NCBI GenBank assembly: GCA_026014685.1
Contig: JAOZHW010000011.1
Location: 62,001 to 126,000, forward strand
DNA from: Candidatus Bathyarchaeota archaeon
GTDB lineage: Archaea; Thermoproteota; Bathyarchaeia; Bathyarchaeales; Bathycorpusculaceae
Direction: 5' to 3'
Length of the DNA: 64,000 nt
Of this stretch, positions 43,414 through 50,857 are shown one piece after another. The position numbers and the translations under genes were made by a program. The notes under the pieces are model-generated. The model was not told the DNA's origin, did not search any database, and was given only the letters and a program-made list of their open reading frames with translations. Position 1 is the stretch's first letter, and each line of letters opens with the position of its first letter.

Positions 43414-43659
43414 ATAGTTTCGGAGGAAAAACTCGCTCAAAACTTAGATGCAGCATCTTCACAAGCAGAGAACCCAAAGAAAACAAAAAAGCTGCAGACT
43501 AAACCAGAAGAAAAAACGGTCAACTGTGAATACGAAGAAGAAACATTAACGGGGAAAAAAACAAGTCACCGATACGTTTACAACTACTCTGACCCCCACA
43601 ACATAACTGAGCAAATTCGAAAAAACAAGTTCCAACCCTTCCAAGCCTTCCAACTCAAC

Positions 43660-45333
43660 TTGGAAGCACTCAGAATCAAGCAGGCAACCAAAATCAACCA
43701 CCTCATAGCCGTCGACGCCATCCGCACCAAACTGGTTCCCTACAATTTCCAGCTAAAAACCGCTCTGCAAGTCATAAACGAAATGAACGCGAACGCCATC
43801 CTCGCCGACGAGGTGGGCTTGGGTAAAACCATCGAAGCGGGGCTAATAATGAAGGAGCTCCTGCTAAGAGAAGAAATCAATTCTATCTTGATTGTAGCTC
43901 CCAAGAGTTTGCTTTCTCAATGGAAAAGTGAGATGGCTGAGAAATTCGGCGAAACCTTCCTCATCGCTAACAAACCTGGGGAACGAGCGAACCTAAAAAC
44001 ATGCAAGAGACTTCTGTGTTCGCATACGCTTTTGCCTCGCAAGTTTGATGTAATTGGAAGTCGGACTTGGGATTTGGTGGTTGTAGATGAAGCCCACGCG
44101 TTTAGGAACACGCATAGTAAAGGCAGGGCATGTTTGGCGGAGTTGAGGAAAAACCATCTCCTGTTGCTTACCGCAACGCCGCTGTGCAATAAGTTAACTG
44201 ACCTCTACAGCATTGTGGATTTGATTCAGCCGGGGCTTCTTGATAGTGAACGTGCGTTTATTTCGCGGTATGCTGAGGATGCAAGAAGCCGTGTGGTCAA
44301 GTCAAGTGAGGCGTATTTTTTGAGGCAGAATCTGCGGGATGTTATGTGTCGTACTCGCCGAGAACAGACAGGCATCCCCTTTACCAAACGTGTGGTGGAA
44401 TCCAGAACGCTGGAGCCCACACAGGCGGAGCGGGAATTCATCGACGCTGCTACGGATTACCTGCGTGATATGAGCAAAAATCACTTCCGAACCATAGAGG
44501 CCCTCATCGCTGAGAACCCTACACGTAAATTCTCTGAATCGCAGAGCAACGCCATACTAGTGTTCCAAGCGATCACTCTTCAGCAGTCGTTTTCTAGTTC
44601 GCCTGAGGCGTCCATTCAATCGTTGTTGAAGAGGCAACAGCGGTTCCCAACTGAGGCGCAGGTTACGGGGGCTCTCATAGAAATGGCTAGAAAAGTTAAG
44701 AGTGCCAAGATGGAGCTTCTCAGAGATGTGCTCAAAGAAACGCCAAAGGAGCAGGCACTTATTTTTTGTTTGAGAAAAATCACTGCCAACAAAATCAAAG
44801 CTATGCTTGATGCTGAATTTGGCAAGGCAGAGGTTTTCTTGGGCGACATGAATCAGGTTGAACGAGATGCAGCTATAGAGAGCTTCAGGAGCGGTGAAAC
44901 AAGATACCTCGTCGCCACTGACGCAGCCGCAGAAGGCCTCAACCTTCAGAACTGCTGCATCATGTTCAACTACGATTTACATTGGAACCCGATGAAAATC
45001 GAGCAGCGCATCGGACGCATTCACCGCTTTAAACAGGACCGTGATGTGACTGTTTTCAATCTAGCAGTTAAAGACACGATAGACGACTACGTTTTGCATG
45101 TGCTGTATCAAAAGATTGACTTGTTCAATATGACTGTAGGCAAGATGGAGACTGTGCTGGCTGAACTAAAAGAGGGCAACCAAGACATACAGAAAACCAT
45201 CGCCGAGATTCTGCTCCGAAGCCAAAGCCGCATAGACCTCAAAAAGGAATTGGAAAAACTCGCCGCCGACCTCAACGTTTCTAAGCAGAATCAGGAGTTG
45301 GCTGAGCAGTTTACGAGGGGGGTTTTGGGTTGA
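43660..45333 (+). CDS. SNF2/RapA-type superfamily 2 helicase-like ATPase
   Basis: DNA translocase of the SNF2/HepA type. From TTG 43660, 557 residues: Walker A in ADEVGLGKTIEAG near 48-60, APKSLLSQW, DEAHAFRN near 142, LTATPLCNK, and in the second lobe ATDAAAEGLNLQ and QRIGRIHRFKQ. Coding sequence clearly continues upstream of TTG: the same frame is open from 43411 and gives protein-like sequence (RYVYNYSDPHNITEQI and more), yet no ATG, GTG or TTG occurs there. It overlaps the next gene by four bases. Confidence 0.88.
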   Translation: MEALRIKQATKINHLIAVDAIRTKLVPYNFQLKTALQVINEMNANAILADEVGLGKTIEAGLIMKELLLREEINSILIVAPKSLLSQWKSEMAEKFGETFLIANKPGERANLKTCKRLLCSHTLLPRKFDVIGSRTWDLVVVDEAHAFRNTHSKGRACLAELRKNHLLLLTATPLCNKLTDLYSIVDLIQPGLLDSERAFISRYAEDARSRVVKSSEAYFLRQNLRDVMCRTRREQTGIPFTKRVVESRTLEPTQAEREFIDAATDYLRDMSKNHFRTIEALIAENPTRKFSESQSNAILVFQAITLQQSFSSSPEASIQSLLKRQQRFPTEAQVTGALIEMARKVKSAKMELLRDVLKETPKEQALIFCLRKITANKIKAMLDAEFGKAEVFLGDMNQVERDAAIESFRSGETRYLVATDAAAEGLNLQNCCIMFNYDLHWNPMKIEQRIGRIHRFKQDRDVTVFNLAVKDTIDDYVLHVLYQKIDLFNMTVGKMETVLAELKEGNQDIQKTIAEILLRSQSRIDLKKELEKLAADLNVSKQNQELAEQFTRGVLG

Positions 45334-46697
45334 GCACCGAAGCTGCGGACAGTGAAATCAGACAATTCATAAAAGAGTACGTAAAAGCTAAGCAAGGTGC
45401 AATAGTAGGCGAAACCAGCGGAGTCTTCACAGTTACCTATCCCAATCAAGAGCAAACACAGGAGTACACTTACCAGGCATCTGTGGCGAGAGAAAAAAAC
45501 GTGCCGTTACTGACTCCAGGCAGCCCAGCATTTCAACAGATGCTAAAAGAGTGCCTCGATAAGGGGGCGCCTTGCCAAATCCAAGTGAAAACCAAAGGCG
45601 ACATAGAAGCATTGGTGAGAGGGTACTTTAAGGATACAGCGTTTAAGTGCGAGAGATGCCAAAACGCAGCTGTAGATGGGAAAAGTTTTAGCGTCTGCAC
45701 GAAAACGCAAGTCTGCTACCACAGAATAAACAACGGAAAAATCGTCGCCGTAAAAGTTGCCAAAACAGAGCCCTTGAGGTACTTTCTGTTCATTTATTCA
45801 GTAACATTCCAAAACAAGCTGAGACCAAAAAACGAAGAAACCATCACCATCCTTGTAGACGAAAAAGGCAACATAGTCAAGGAGGACTTTGATTTAGAAA
45901 TTTTGCTCCAAAACGAATCCCTCTTAATTCAAGACCTCAAATCGAAACTGAAACCAGACCTGTTTGAAGCCCTCAAAACCGCTGCAGACCAAAAACTCGG
46001 TGAAATCATTAAAGAGAAAGTCGTACTCTACGATTTAACTCTGTTTAATGAGAAAAAAGCTAAGTTGAAGAGCTTCATTAAACGGCTGAGAAGGGAACGT
46101 CGAGAGCAAGTTATCTCTAAAACGCATGATTTTGATTACGTGCAGTGGCAGGCTAATTTTGAGGCGTTGCTGAAGAGGGAAGAGGAAGCTTACTTGACCA
46201 GTGTAGCCGTAAAATTCGCCAACCTACTCATAGTAAACACGGCTAAAGTAAAGCTCGAAGTACATCTTCAAAATAAGGCGTCACTTTCGGCCGTTTTCAC
46301 TTTAGGAATTAATCACAGCTGCGAAGCCGTCTGCCCCTTATGCCACAGCACCTTCACCGAGGGCTATGCAACGCAAGATGGTTTCTACGTATGCCCAAAC
46401 TGTATCAGGCAATCCGCAGATACAAGAAAAGTTTTCTCCAAAAAAGCGGCCCTTTCACTGGACGAAACCCTAAACGAGTACCTTGAACGCGACGCAGGCT
46501 TTGTATGTTCGGTTTGCGGCAAAAAACACAGTCGCCTGCTCGAATTCAAGTGCAGCCACGACAACTCCAGCGTCTGTATCTACCACTACGACCTCTGCGA
46601 CGCATGTGGCAAAGTGTTCTCAAAACTCAACCTCACCTACACCGACGAATTCCAACGTAAACTCTGCCCCAAACACGCCAAACCAAAGGAGACCTAA
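45330..46697 (+). CDS. Zinc-finger partner protein of the helicase
   Basis: A 455-residue protein with TTG start overlapping the helicase stop. An N-terminal alpha/beta region precedes cysteine motif CERCQNAAV near residue 111, then a long helical region (KKAKLKSFIKRLRRERREQV). The C-terminus has three more zinc sites: CPLCHSTF with CPNC, CSVCGKKHS, and CDACGKVF ending in a CPKH. No family was recognised. Tight linkage suggests it works with the helicase, perhaps in DNA recognition. Confidence 0.7.
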   Translation: MSTEAADSEIRQFIKEYVKAKQGAIVGETSGVFTVTYPNQEQTQEYTYQASVAREKNVPLLTPGSPAFQQMLKECLDKGAPCQIQVKTKGDIEALVRGYFKDTAFKCERCQNAAVDGKSFSVCTKTQVCYHRINNGKIVAVKVAKTEPLRYFLFIYSVTFQNKLRPKNEETITILVDEKGNIVKEDFDLEILLQNESLLIQDLKSKLKPDLFEALKTAADQKLGEIIKEKVVLYDLTLFNEKKAKLKSFIKRLRRERREQVISKTHDFDYVQWQANFEALLKREEEAYLTSVAVKFANLLIVNTAKVKLEVHLQNKASLSAVFTLGINHSCEAVCPLCHSTFTEGYATQDGFYVCPNCIRQSADTRKVFSKKAALSLDETLNEYLERDAGFVCSVCGKKHSRLLEFKCSHDNSSVCIYHYDLCDACGKVFSKLNLTYTDEFQRKLCPKHAKPKET

Positions 46698-46698
46698 C

Positions 46699-47613
46699 AT
46701 GACTACATATTTCAACGGTATCTTAAAAGAAATAATCCAACAGTACCCAAACATCGATTTATCAGGGTACCTTGCAGATAACCTACAGTTGCCCTTAGAT
46801 AAGGCTGAAGCGTTAGCTGACAGAATACAGAAACAATACATAGAAAAAATTGGGGTAACAGAAGAAAAGTCGCCGCTGTTTGTGAGAAGGGAAGAATCAG
46901 ACCTAAAGAAAAACAAGACTTACCCTATCGATAGGTTATCGGTGAAGGAGTTTGAGTACTTCACGAGGTGGCTTCTTGAGGGAGCGAAGTTTGAAATCGA
47001 ACAGCTAAGAGGTATGGATTGGGGTTTGACTTTAGTGGCAAAAGAAAACGGCCAAAAAGTGGCAGTGCAGACCGTTCGTTGTCCAAGAAACAGTTATGTG
47101 TCTGAGGCGATCTTGCCGATTGCAGAGGAAACAAAAAGTCGCTTCTGCTGTGAGAAAGTTTTGGTTTTGGCAACCGCTTATTTTACGGAGCAGGCAAAAG
47201 CAGAAGCTGAAAAGCGTGGTATTGAACTGTGGGATGCTGACACATTGGCCAAAAGGATTTCAGAGATGATCGCGAAGTCGGAACTAGAGGTATTGGCGTG
47301 TTTCCCCAAGTATCAGGGATCGCTGCTAAAGAGCCTTCTTGCGTTAGATGAGACGAAGAATTTTCTTGTGACACCAAAAACGGAAGGAAAATACGATGTG
47401 TACTTGCCTGGCGTCAAGTATCCGCTGCTGACTTTCCAAGCACAAAACGGCAGAGTCGTTAGATGCGTGTTTAGGATAAAGTACAATGAGCCCGTGAACG
47501 AAAACGACGGAGAAGTCCTGATAGCCTTTGACGATTCCTTGAACAGCACAGGTCCAGATGAAGCCCAAGCTTACGAAGCGGTTATTCAGTATCTTGAACA
47601 ATTCTTAGAGTAG
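46699..47613 (+). CDS. Mrr-like restriction-endonuclease-fold protein
   Basis: A 304-residue protein from ATG 46699, with AAAGGAG before it. The central part (about residues 80-190) has the Mrr/RecB-like layout: EFEYFTRWLLEGAKFE, GMDWGLTLVA, KVAVQTVRC, and FTEQAKAEAEKRGIELWDAD. The catalytic Asp is present, but the usual Gln/Glu-x-Lys is Q-T-V-R, so the lysine is missing. The N-terminus is helical and the C-terminus is a separate beta-rich domain. It begins one base after the zinc-protein stop and completes the cassette. Confidence 0.7.
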   Translation: MTTYFNGILKEIIQQYPNIDLSGYLADNLQLPLDKAEALADRIQKQYIEKIGVTEEKSPLFVRREESDLKKNKTYPIDRLSVKEFEYFTRWLLEGAKFEIEQLRGMDWGLTLVAKENGQKVAVQTVRCPRNSYVSEAILPIAEETKSRFCCEKVLVLATAYFTEQAKAEAEKRGIELWDADTLAKRISEMIAKSELEVLACFPKYQGSLLKSLLALDETKNFLVTPKTEGKYDVYLPGVKYPLLTFQAQNGRVVRCVFRIKYNEPVNENDGEVLIAFDDSLNSTGPDEAQAYEAVIQYLEQFLE

Positions 47614-47728
47614 AAGGTTAATTTTTCGTCGACATCTACATGCAATTTTTTGGATGCTGCTTGATTTTGAACCTTTAACTGAGGAGTTTTCCGTAAGGTA
47701 GAAAAACAGCGCCCACAACCATTCACCC

Positions 47729-48481
47729 ATGACAAAACCCAAAAAGCCCCAACTCGTCTGGCTTGACGAGTTAAGCACCAAAGAAGCAGCCCAAGCCGCC
47801 AAAAACGGCACCGTCATCATTTTCCCGTTGGGAAGCGTGGAGGAACACGGCGACCACTTGCCGCTTGGTACGGATAGTATTCAACCCGAATACATCGCTG
47901 TGGAAGTAGCTAAAAAGACGGGGTGCTTGGTTGCGCCGCCGTTCCGCTATGGCATCTGTAACGCCACCCGCAATTTCCCTGGAACTTTAACTATCCAGTT
48001 TGATACTCTCTACAGAGTCGCCCACGATATTCTCTCGGAGTTGATTCGTAACGGTTTCTACCGCATAATCGTGTTGAGTGGTCACGCGGGTAACTCGCAT
48101 ATGGTGGCTTTGCGTTTAGCCGCGCAAGATGTAATGGACAAGAACGAAAAATCATGTTCAGGGCAGGTGCGGATTATGGTTTTGTCAGATTTTGATTTTG
48201 CAGAGGATTTAGCATCGGAAGTTGCAGCGCCAGACGATGGACACGCGGGAACGATTGAGACTTCGCGAGTTTTGGCGATTAAACCTGAGCTTGTTAAGGG
48301 TAAAGGGAAAGCTGAGAAGTGGCAGTTGCCGCGTTTTGAGGTTCTTGTGCATCCTGAGCGTTGTTTCCCCGGCGGCGTCAACGGCGACCCGACTTCGGCA
48401 ACGGTTGAGAAGGGTGAAAAAATCAACGAATACGTGATTGGTCAAGTGGAGAAGCTAGTGAGACAACTCCAAACTGGATAA
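47729..48481 (+). CDS. Creatininase-family amidohydrolase
   Basis: A 250-residue member of the creatininase/ArfB family. The metal-binding residues sit in PLGSVEEHGDHLPLGTD, then VLSGHAGNSHMVAL and DDGHAGTIETS, with the GVNGDPTSATVEKG motif near the end. In archaea the related ArfB deformylates a flavin/F420 precursor; other members cut creatinine or similar amides. The exact substrate cannot be fixed from sequence. It is a single gene with its own T-rich leader. Confidence 0.88.
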   Translation: MTKPKKPQLVWLDELSTKEAAQAAKNGTVIIFPLGSVEEHGDHLPLGTDSIQPEYIAVEVAKKTGCLVAPPFRYGICNATRNFPGTLTIQFDTLYRVAHDILSELIRNGFYRIIVLSGHAGNSHMVALRLAAQDVMDKNEKSCSGQVRIMVLSDFDFAEDLASEVAAPDDGHAGTIETSRVLAIKPELVKGKGKAEKWQLPRFEVLVHPERCFPGGVNGDPTSATVEKGEKINEYVIGQVEKLVRQLQTG

Positions 48482-48494
48482 GGTTGTCTACGTG

Positions 48495-48677
48495 CTATTT
48501 TTTGCTTTTTGAGGCAGATGCTTTTGGAGCTGCTTTTTTGGGTGCTGTTTTAACTTGTTTCATGGGTACTTCGCAGCAGACTAACTCGCAGGATTCGTCA
48601 CATTCACAGGGGTCCTCTACAACCACGACCAAACCGCACTCGTCACAGCGGTATGTTTCGCCTTTCTTTTTAGCCAA
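48495..48677 (-). CDS. Desulforedoxin-like small metal-binding protein
   Basis: A 60-residue protein. The N-terminal 37 residues hold CDECG, then CECDESC and LVCCEVPM, resembling the desulforedoxin domain that binds a rubredoxin-type iron centre. A Lys/Ala/Pro tail follows. It is convergent with the creatininase-family gene. It may act in redox or oxygen defence. The additional cysteines between the pairs are unusual and might bind a second metal. Confidence 0.65.
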   Translation of the reverse strand: MAKKKGETYRCDECGLVVVVEDPCECDESCELVCCEVPMKQVKTAPKKAAPKASASKSKK

Positions 48678-48746
48678 AAAATCACCACCTAAACCAACTA
48701 AAACTACAACATAAAACTCTCTTCAGCCGATATAAGAATTCTGTTT

Positions 48747-49280
48747 TTAGCCCGATTCATCTAGACTTTTCTTGTAGAGCGCTTTGTCGATGACTCTGGC
48801 GTCAAGGTTATGCTTCGCTGCAGTTTTGCGCATGGCAGCTAACAGGCGGAGGTAATTCTGGGGGGTGTAGAGTCCAGGCGGTGGATTGCCGAGGAGTGGT
48901 TTCCACACGTTTTGGTCGAATATACCATAGTTGTGGGGGTCAAAAAATGTTAATATGATGCTGGCTAACACGGGGCTTATGCCTTCAAGTGTGGTGAGAC
49001 AATTTAAGCGGTAAGTGTCATCGGCGTTGGGTAAACTTAGAGACTGGCTGGTTATACGTTGCACTTTTTCTTCGTCATTACGCGTTACTAACTCGAGGGC
49101 ACGCTGCTTTTTTTCGGGTTCATCTTTGAATTTCCATTCAACAACCGCGGCTAAATCCTTCACTGTGAGCGCGTTATTTTTGCGGAACTTTGCACCTAAT
49201 TCCCGTTCACGCTGCGCTTGCCAACCAAAAGCCTTATCGTATTTGCGGCTCCAAAGGAGGTAGTCGGGTTTATCCAACAA
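48747..49280 (-). CDS. HhH-GPD-like DNA-glycosylase-fold protein
   Basis: A 177-residue all-helical protein. The middle contains LTTLEGISPVLASIILTFFD and IFDQNVWKPLLG, matching a helix-hairpin-helix followed by a GPD-like Asp loop as seen in short glycosylase-fold proteins. The N-terminal helices are charged. The usual iron-sulphur cluster cysteines are absent. DNA repair or restriction accessory function is possible; enzymatic activity is not established. Confidence 0.6.
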   Translation of the reverse strand: MLDKPDYLLWSRKYDKAFGWQAQRERELGAKFRKNNALTVKDLAAVVEWKFKDEPEKKQRALELVTRNDEEKVQRITSQSLSLPNADDTYRLNCLTTLEGISPVLASIILTFFDPHNYGIFDQNVWKPLLGNPPPGLYTPQNYLRLLAAMRKTAAKHNLDARVIDKALYKKSLDESG

Positions 49281-49373
49281 GTTTCACCGTATAGCCAAGA
49301 TAATGCGGGGGTTGGATTTCTGCTTTGCGAAGTCAACGACTCTTAGGTGAATAGAGCCCCCCATTATTTAGGG

Positions 49374-49448
49374 GCGCATACGAAACCGTATCCGCAAATG
49401 CGGGAATCACGCGACGTCTCCAAGCGGACCTCCCCTCCCTTATATAAA
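49374..49448 (-). repeat. Dispersed intergenic repeat, copy D
   Basis: Reading on the minus strand from 49448 it begins TTTATATAAGGGAGGGG and then has GAGACGTCGCGTG, TTCCCGC and a CCGCA/TGCGG hairpin. A second hairpin with ATACG and CGTAT arms lies near 49378-49391. It is nearly the same as copy B. Confidence 0.8.
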
Positions 49449-49477
49449 GAACCGCCCATAGGAACTAGGTCAACAAA

Positions 49478-49499
49478 CCTTGACTACACTTAGTCAAGG
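49478..49499. promoter_or_regulatory. Perfect hairpin before the interrupted surface-protein gene
   Basis: Arms CCTTGACTA and TAGTCAAGG with loop CACT; 9 perfect base pairs. It lies about 50 to 70 bases upstream of the start at 49546. It may be an operator or a leader hairpin. Confidence 0.45.
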
Positions 49500-49545
49500 A
49501 ATCTATACAAGTAACCTTTTATTGTAAACAGTGTTTGTCGAGTTG

Positions 49546-50184
49546 ATGACTGCTATGAAGAAGAATGCTTTGTTCATTGCAATCTGCCTCTCAATCCTTT
49601 TGTCCTCGTCAACGCTTGGAAACCAAATGATTGACACAGCAAACGCGAATCCCATGGTTTTTCGGCGATTCGATGCGTCACCAACGATAACAATACAGTC
49701 GCCCCAAGACAACCAGACATATTCCCCCGATAACACGACGTTGGTTTTCAGTTTGTCAAAGCCAAACGCTGAATGGACTGGCCCCTACGATGACAACTGG
49801 TTTGAACCCATAAACGGCGGCGACTTTGGAAACAAAGTTGTCAACGCCACCATATACATAGACGGACAACCTTCTAACCTATCAATCGATGTGAACAGCA
49901 CTCTGCTAGAACCATTCAATTATTCAGTACCTATAGAGGGCTTAGCCGATGGAAATCATACTTTGCAGAAATGTTTGTTTTGTAACGGTGTAGAAGGCAT
50001 GACGTGAATGGCAGGTTATGATATGGGATATTTCGACTATTACGCGTATTCACAAAAGATTGCTTTCACCGTAGCCACACCCGACAGCCAAGCATTCATG
50101 GACGGAGCGTTGATTGCACTTTTTGTGGTCCTTGTCTCGGTAGCCTGTTTAGTTGCATTGGCTCTTTATCGTAGAAGAAAATAG
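49546..50184 (+). pseudogene. Surface protein gene interrupted by one in-frame TGA
   Basis: A signal peptide (ALFIAICLSILLSSS) is followed by a beta-rich ectodomain of the Ig-like type common in archaeal S-layer-associated proteins (SPTITIQSPQDNQTYSPD and DGQPSNLSIDVNS). TGA at 50005-50007 stops the frame, yet the same frame resumes with ATG 50008 and ends after a C-terminal transmembrane helix (FVVLVSVACLVALALYRRRK) at 50184. So 153 plus 58 residues of one protein are split. A TGG to TGA nonsense change is the simplest reading. ATG 49555 is an alternative start. Confidence 0.65.
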
Positions 50185-50267
50185 TAAATTTTTATGAAAA
50201 TATCGTCTATATTGCTGTTACCCAATGTTATTATTTAAAATCGGCATCATATGGATAGTGAAAATGC

Positions 50268-50348
50268 AGGGAACGAGTTGTAGTCGTGACGTGTTCCCTA
50301 GTGGTGTAGGTTAACTTGGTTCATCTTTCCCCTTTACGGCTACAACTC
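50268..50348 (+). ncRNA. Candidate structured RNA with pseudoknot topology
   Basis: Arm AGGGAAC (50268-50274) pairs with GTTCCCT (50293-50299), and the directly adjoining arm GAGTTGTAG (50275-50283) pairs with CTACAACTC (50340-50348). The two stems interleave, as in an H-type pseudoknot. A TATA-like TTATTTAAAAT is about 25-40 bases upstream and no coding frame covers the region. I recognise no known RNA family. It could be a leader, a small RNA or chance. Confidence 0.35.
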
Positions 50349-50385
50349 AACCCTCGCATAAACTTTTAAACCACACAAAATTGAG

Positions 50386-50757
50386 CTATGCCTCTTTTTC
50401 TTTAGACACCTTATCGAAAAGCTTCTTGGCAACGGTAACACTGATTATAACAAACCACATAAGCCCCAAACCGACCAAAACCACCTGAGCTACGCCCATA
50501 ATGTCCAGTTGAAACAAAAGTTCCTCAAGAGTTGAACTTCCAACTGAGAGGGGCGAGCCAGGAACAATTTTCGGGGTTGGAGTAGGGGTTGGAAGTGGTG
50601 TTGCAGTGGGTTCAGGAGTTGGCCAATTAAAGTCAAAGGTTGGTTCGGGTGTTGCGTAGGGGTCGGTTGTGTCTTGAGCGGTTACAGCGATGAACGTAAA
50701 AGATGATGTGACAACTAAGAGCGCTACGAAAGCTAAGGCACATGCCAGCCGCTTCAT
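50386..50757 (-). CDS. Small surface protein with Pro/Thr linker and C-terminal anchor
   Basis: A 123-residue protein. A signal peptide spans residues 1-27 (ACALAFVALLVVTSSF). A Pro/Thr-rich linker with PTPEPTATPLPTPTPTP follows, then a helix with LGLMWFVIISVTVAKKL as membrane anchor and a charged cytoplasmic tail. Linkers of this kind are often glycosylated in archaeal surface proteins. No folded domain is visible between linker and anchor. Confidence 0.65.
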   Translation of the reverse strand: MKRLACALAFVALLVVTSSFTFIAVTAQDTTDPYATPEPTFDFNWPTPEPTATPLPTPTPTPKIVPGSPLSVGSSTLEELLFQLDIMGVAQVVLVGLGLMWFVIISVTVAKKLFDKVSKEKEA

Positions 50758-50857
50758 GTAACCACTACAGCAATATTGGCGGCTTGTAAATTTAAAACTA
50801 TCACAAACTAGTAGCAGACAAATATAAAATTAAAAAAGGGTTGAAGATAGGGGAAGG

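Noticed and set aside
46483-46698. Longer N-terminus of the Mrr-like protein
   Set aside because: The extra residues are a Thr/Asn-rich shadow of the zinc-protein end; ATG 46699 has a good Shine-Dalgarno.
50005-50007. TGA as selenocysteine
   Set aside because: No selenoprotein-like context or SECIS-like hairpin was seen; Thr-stop-Met context in a surface protein fits a nonsense change better.
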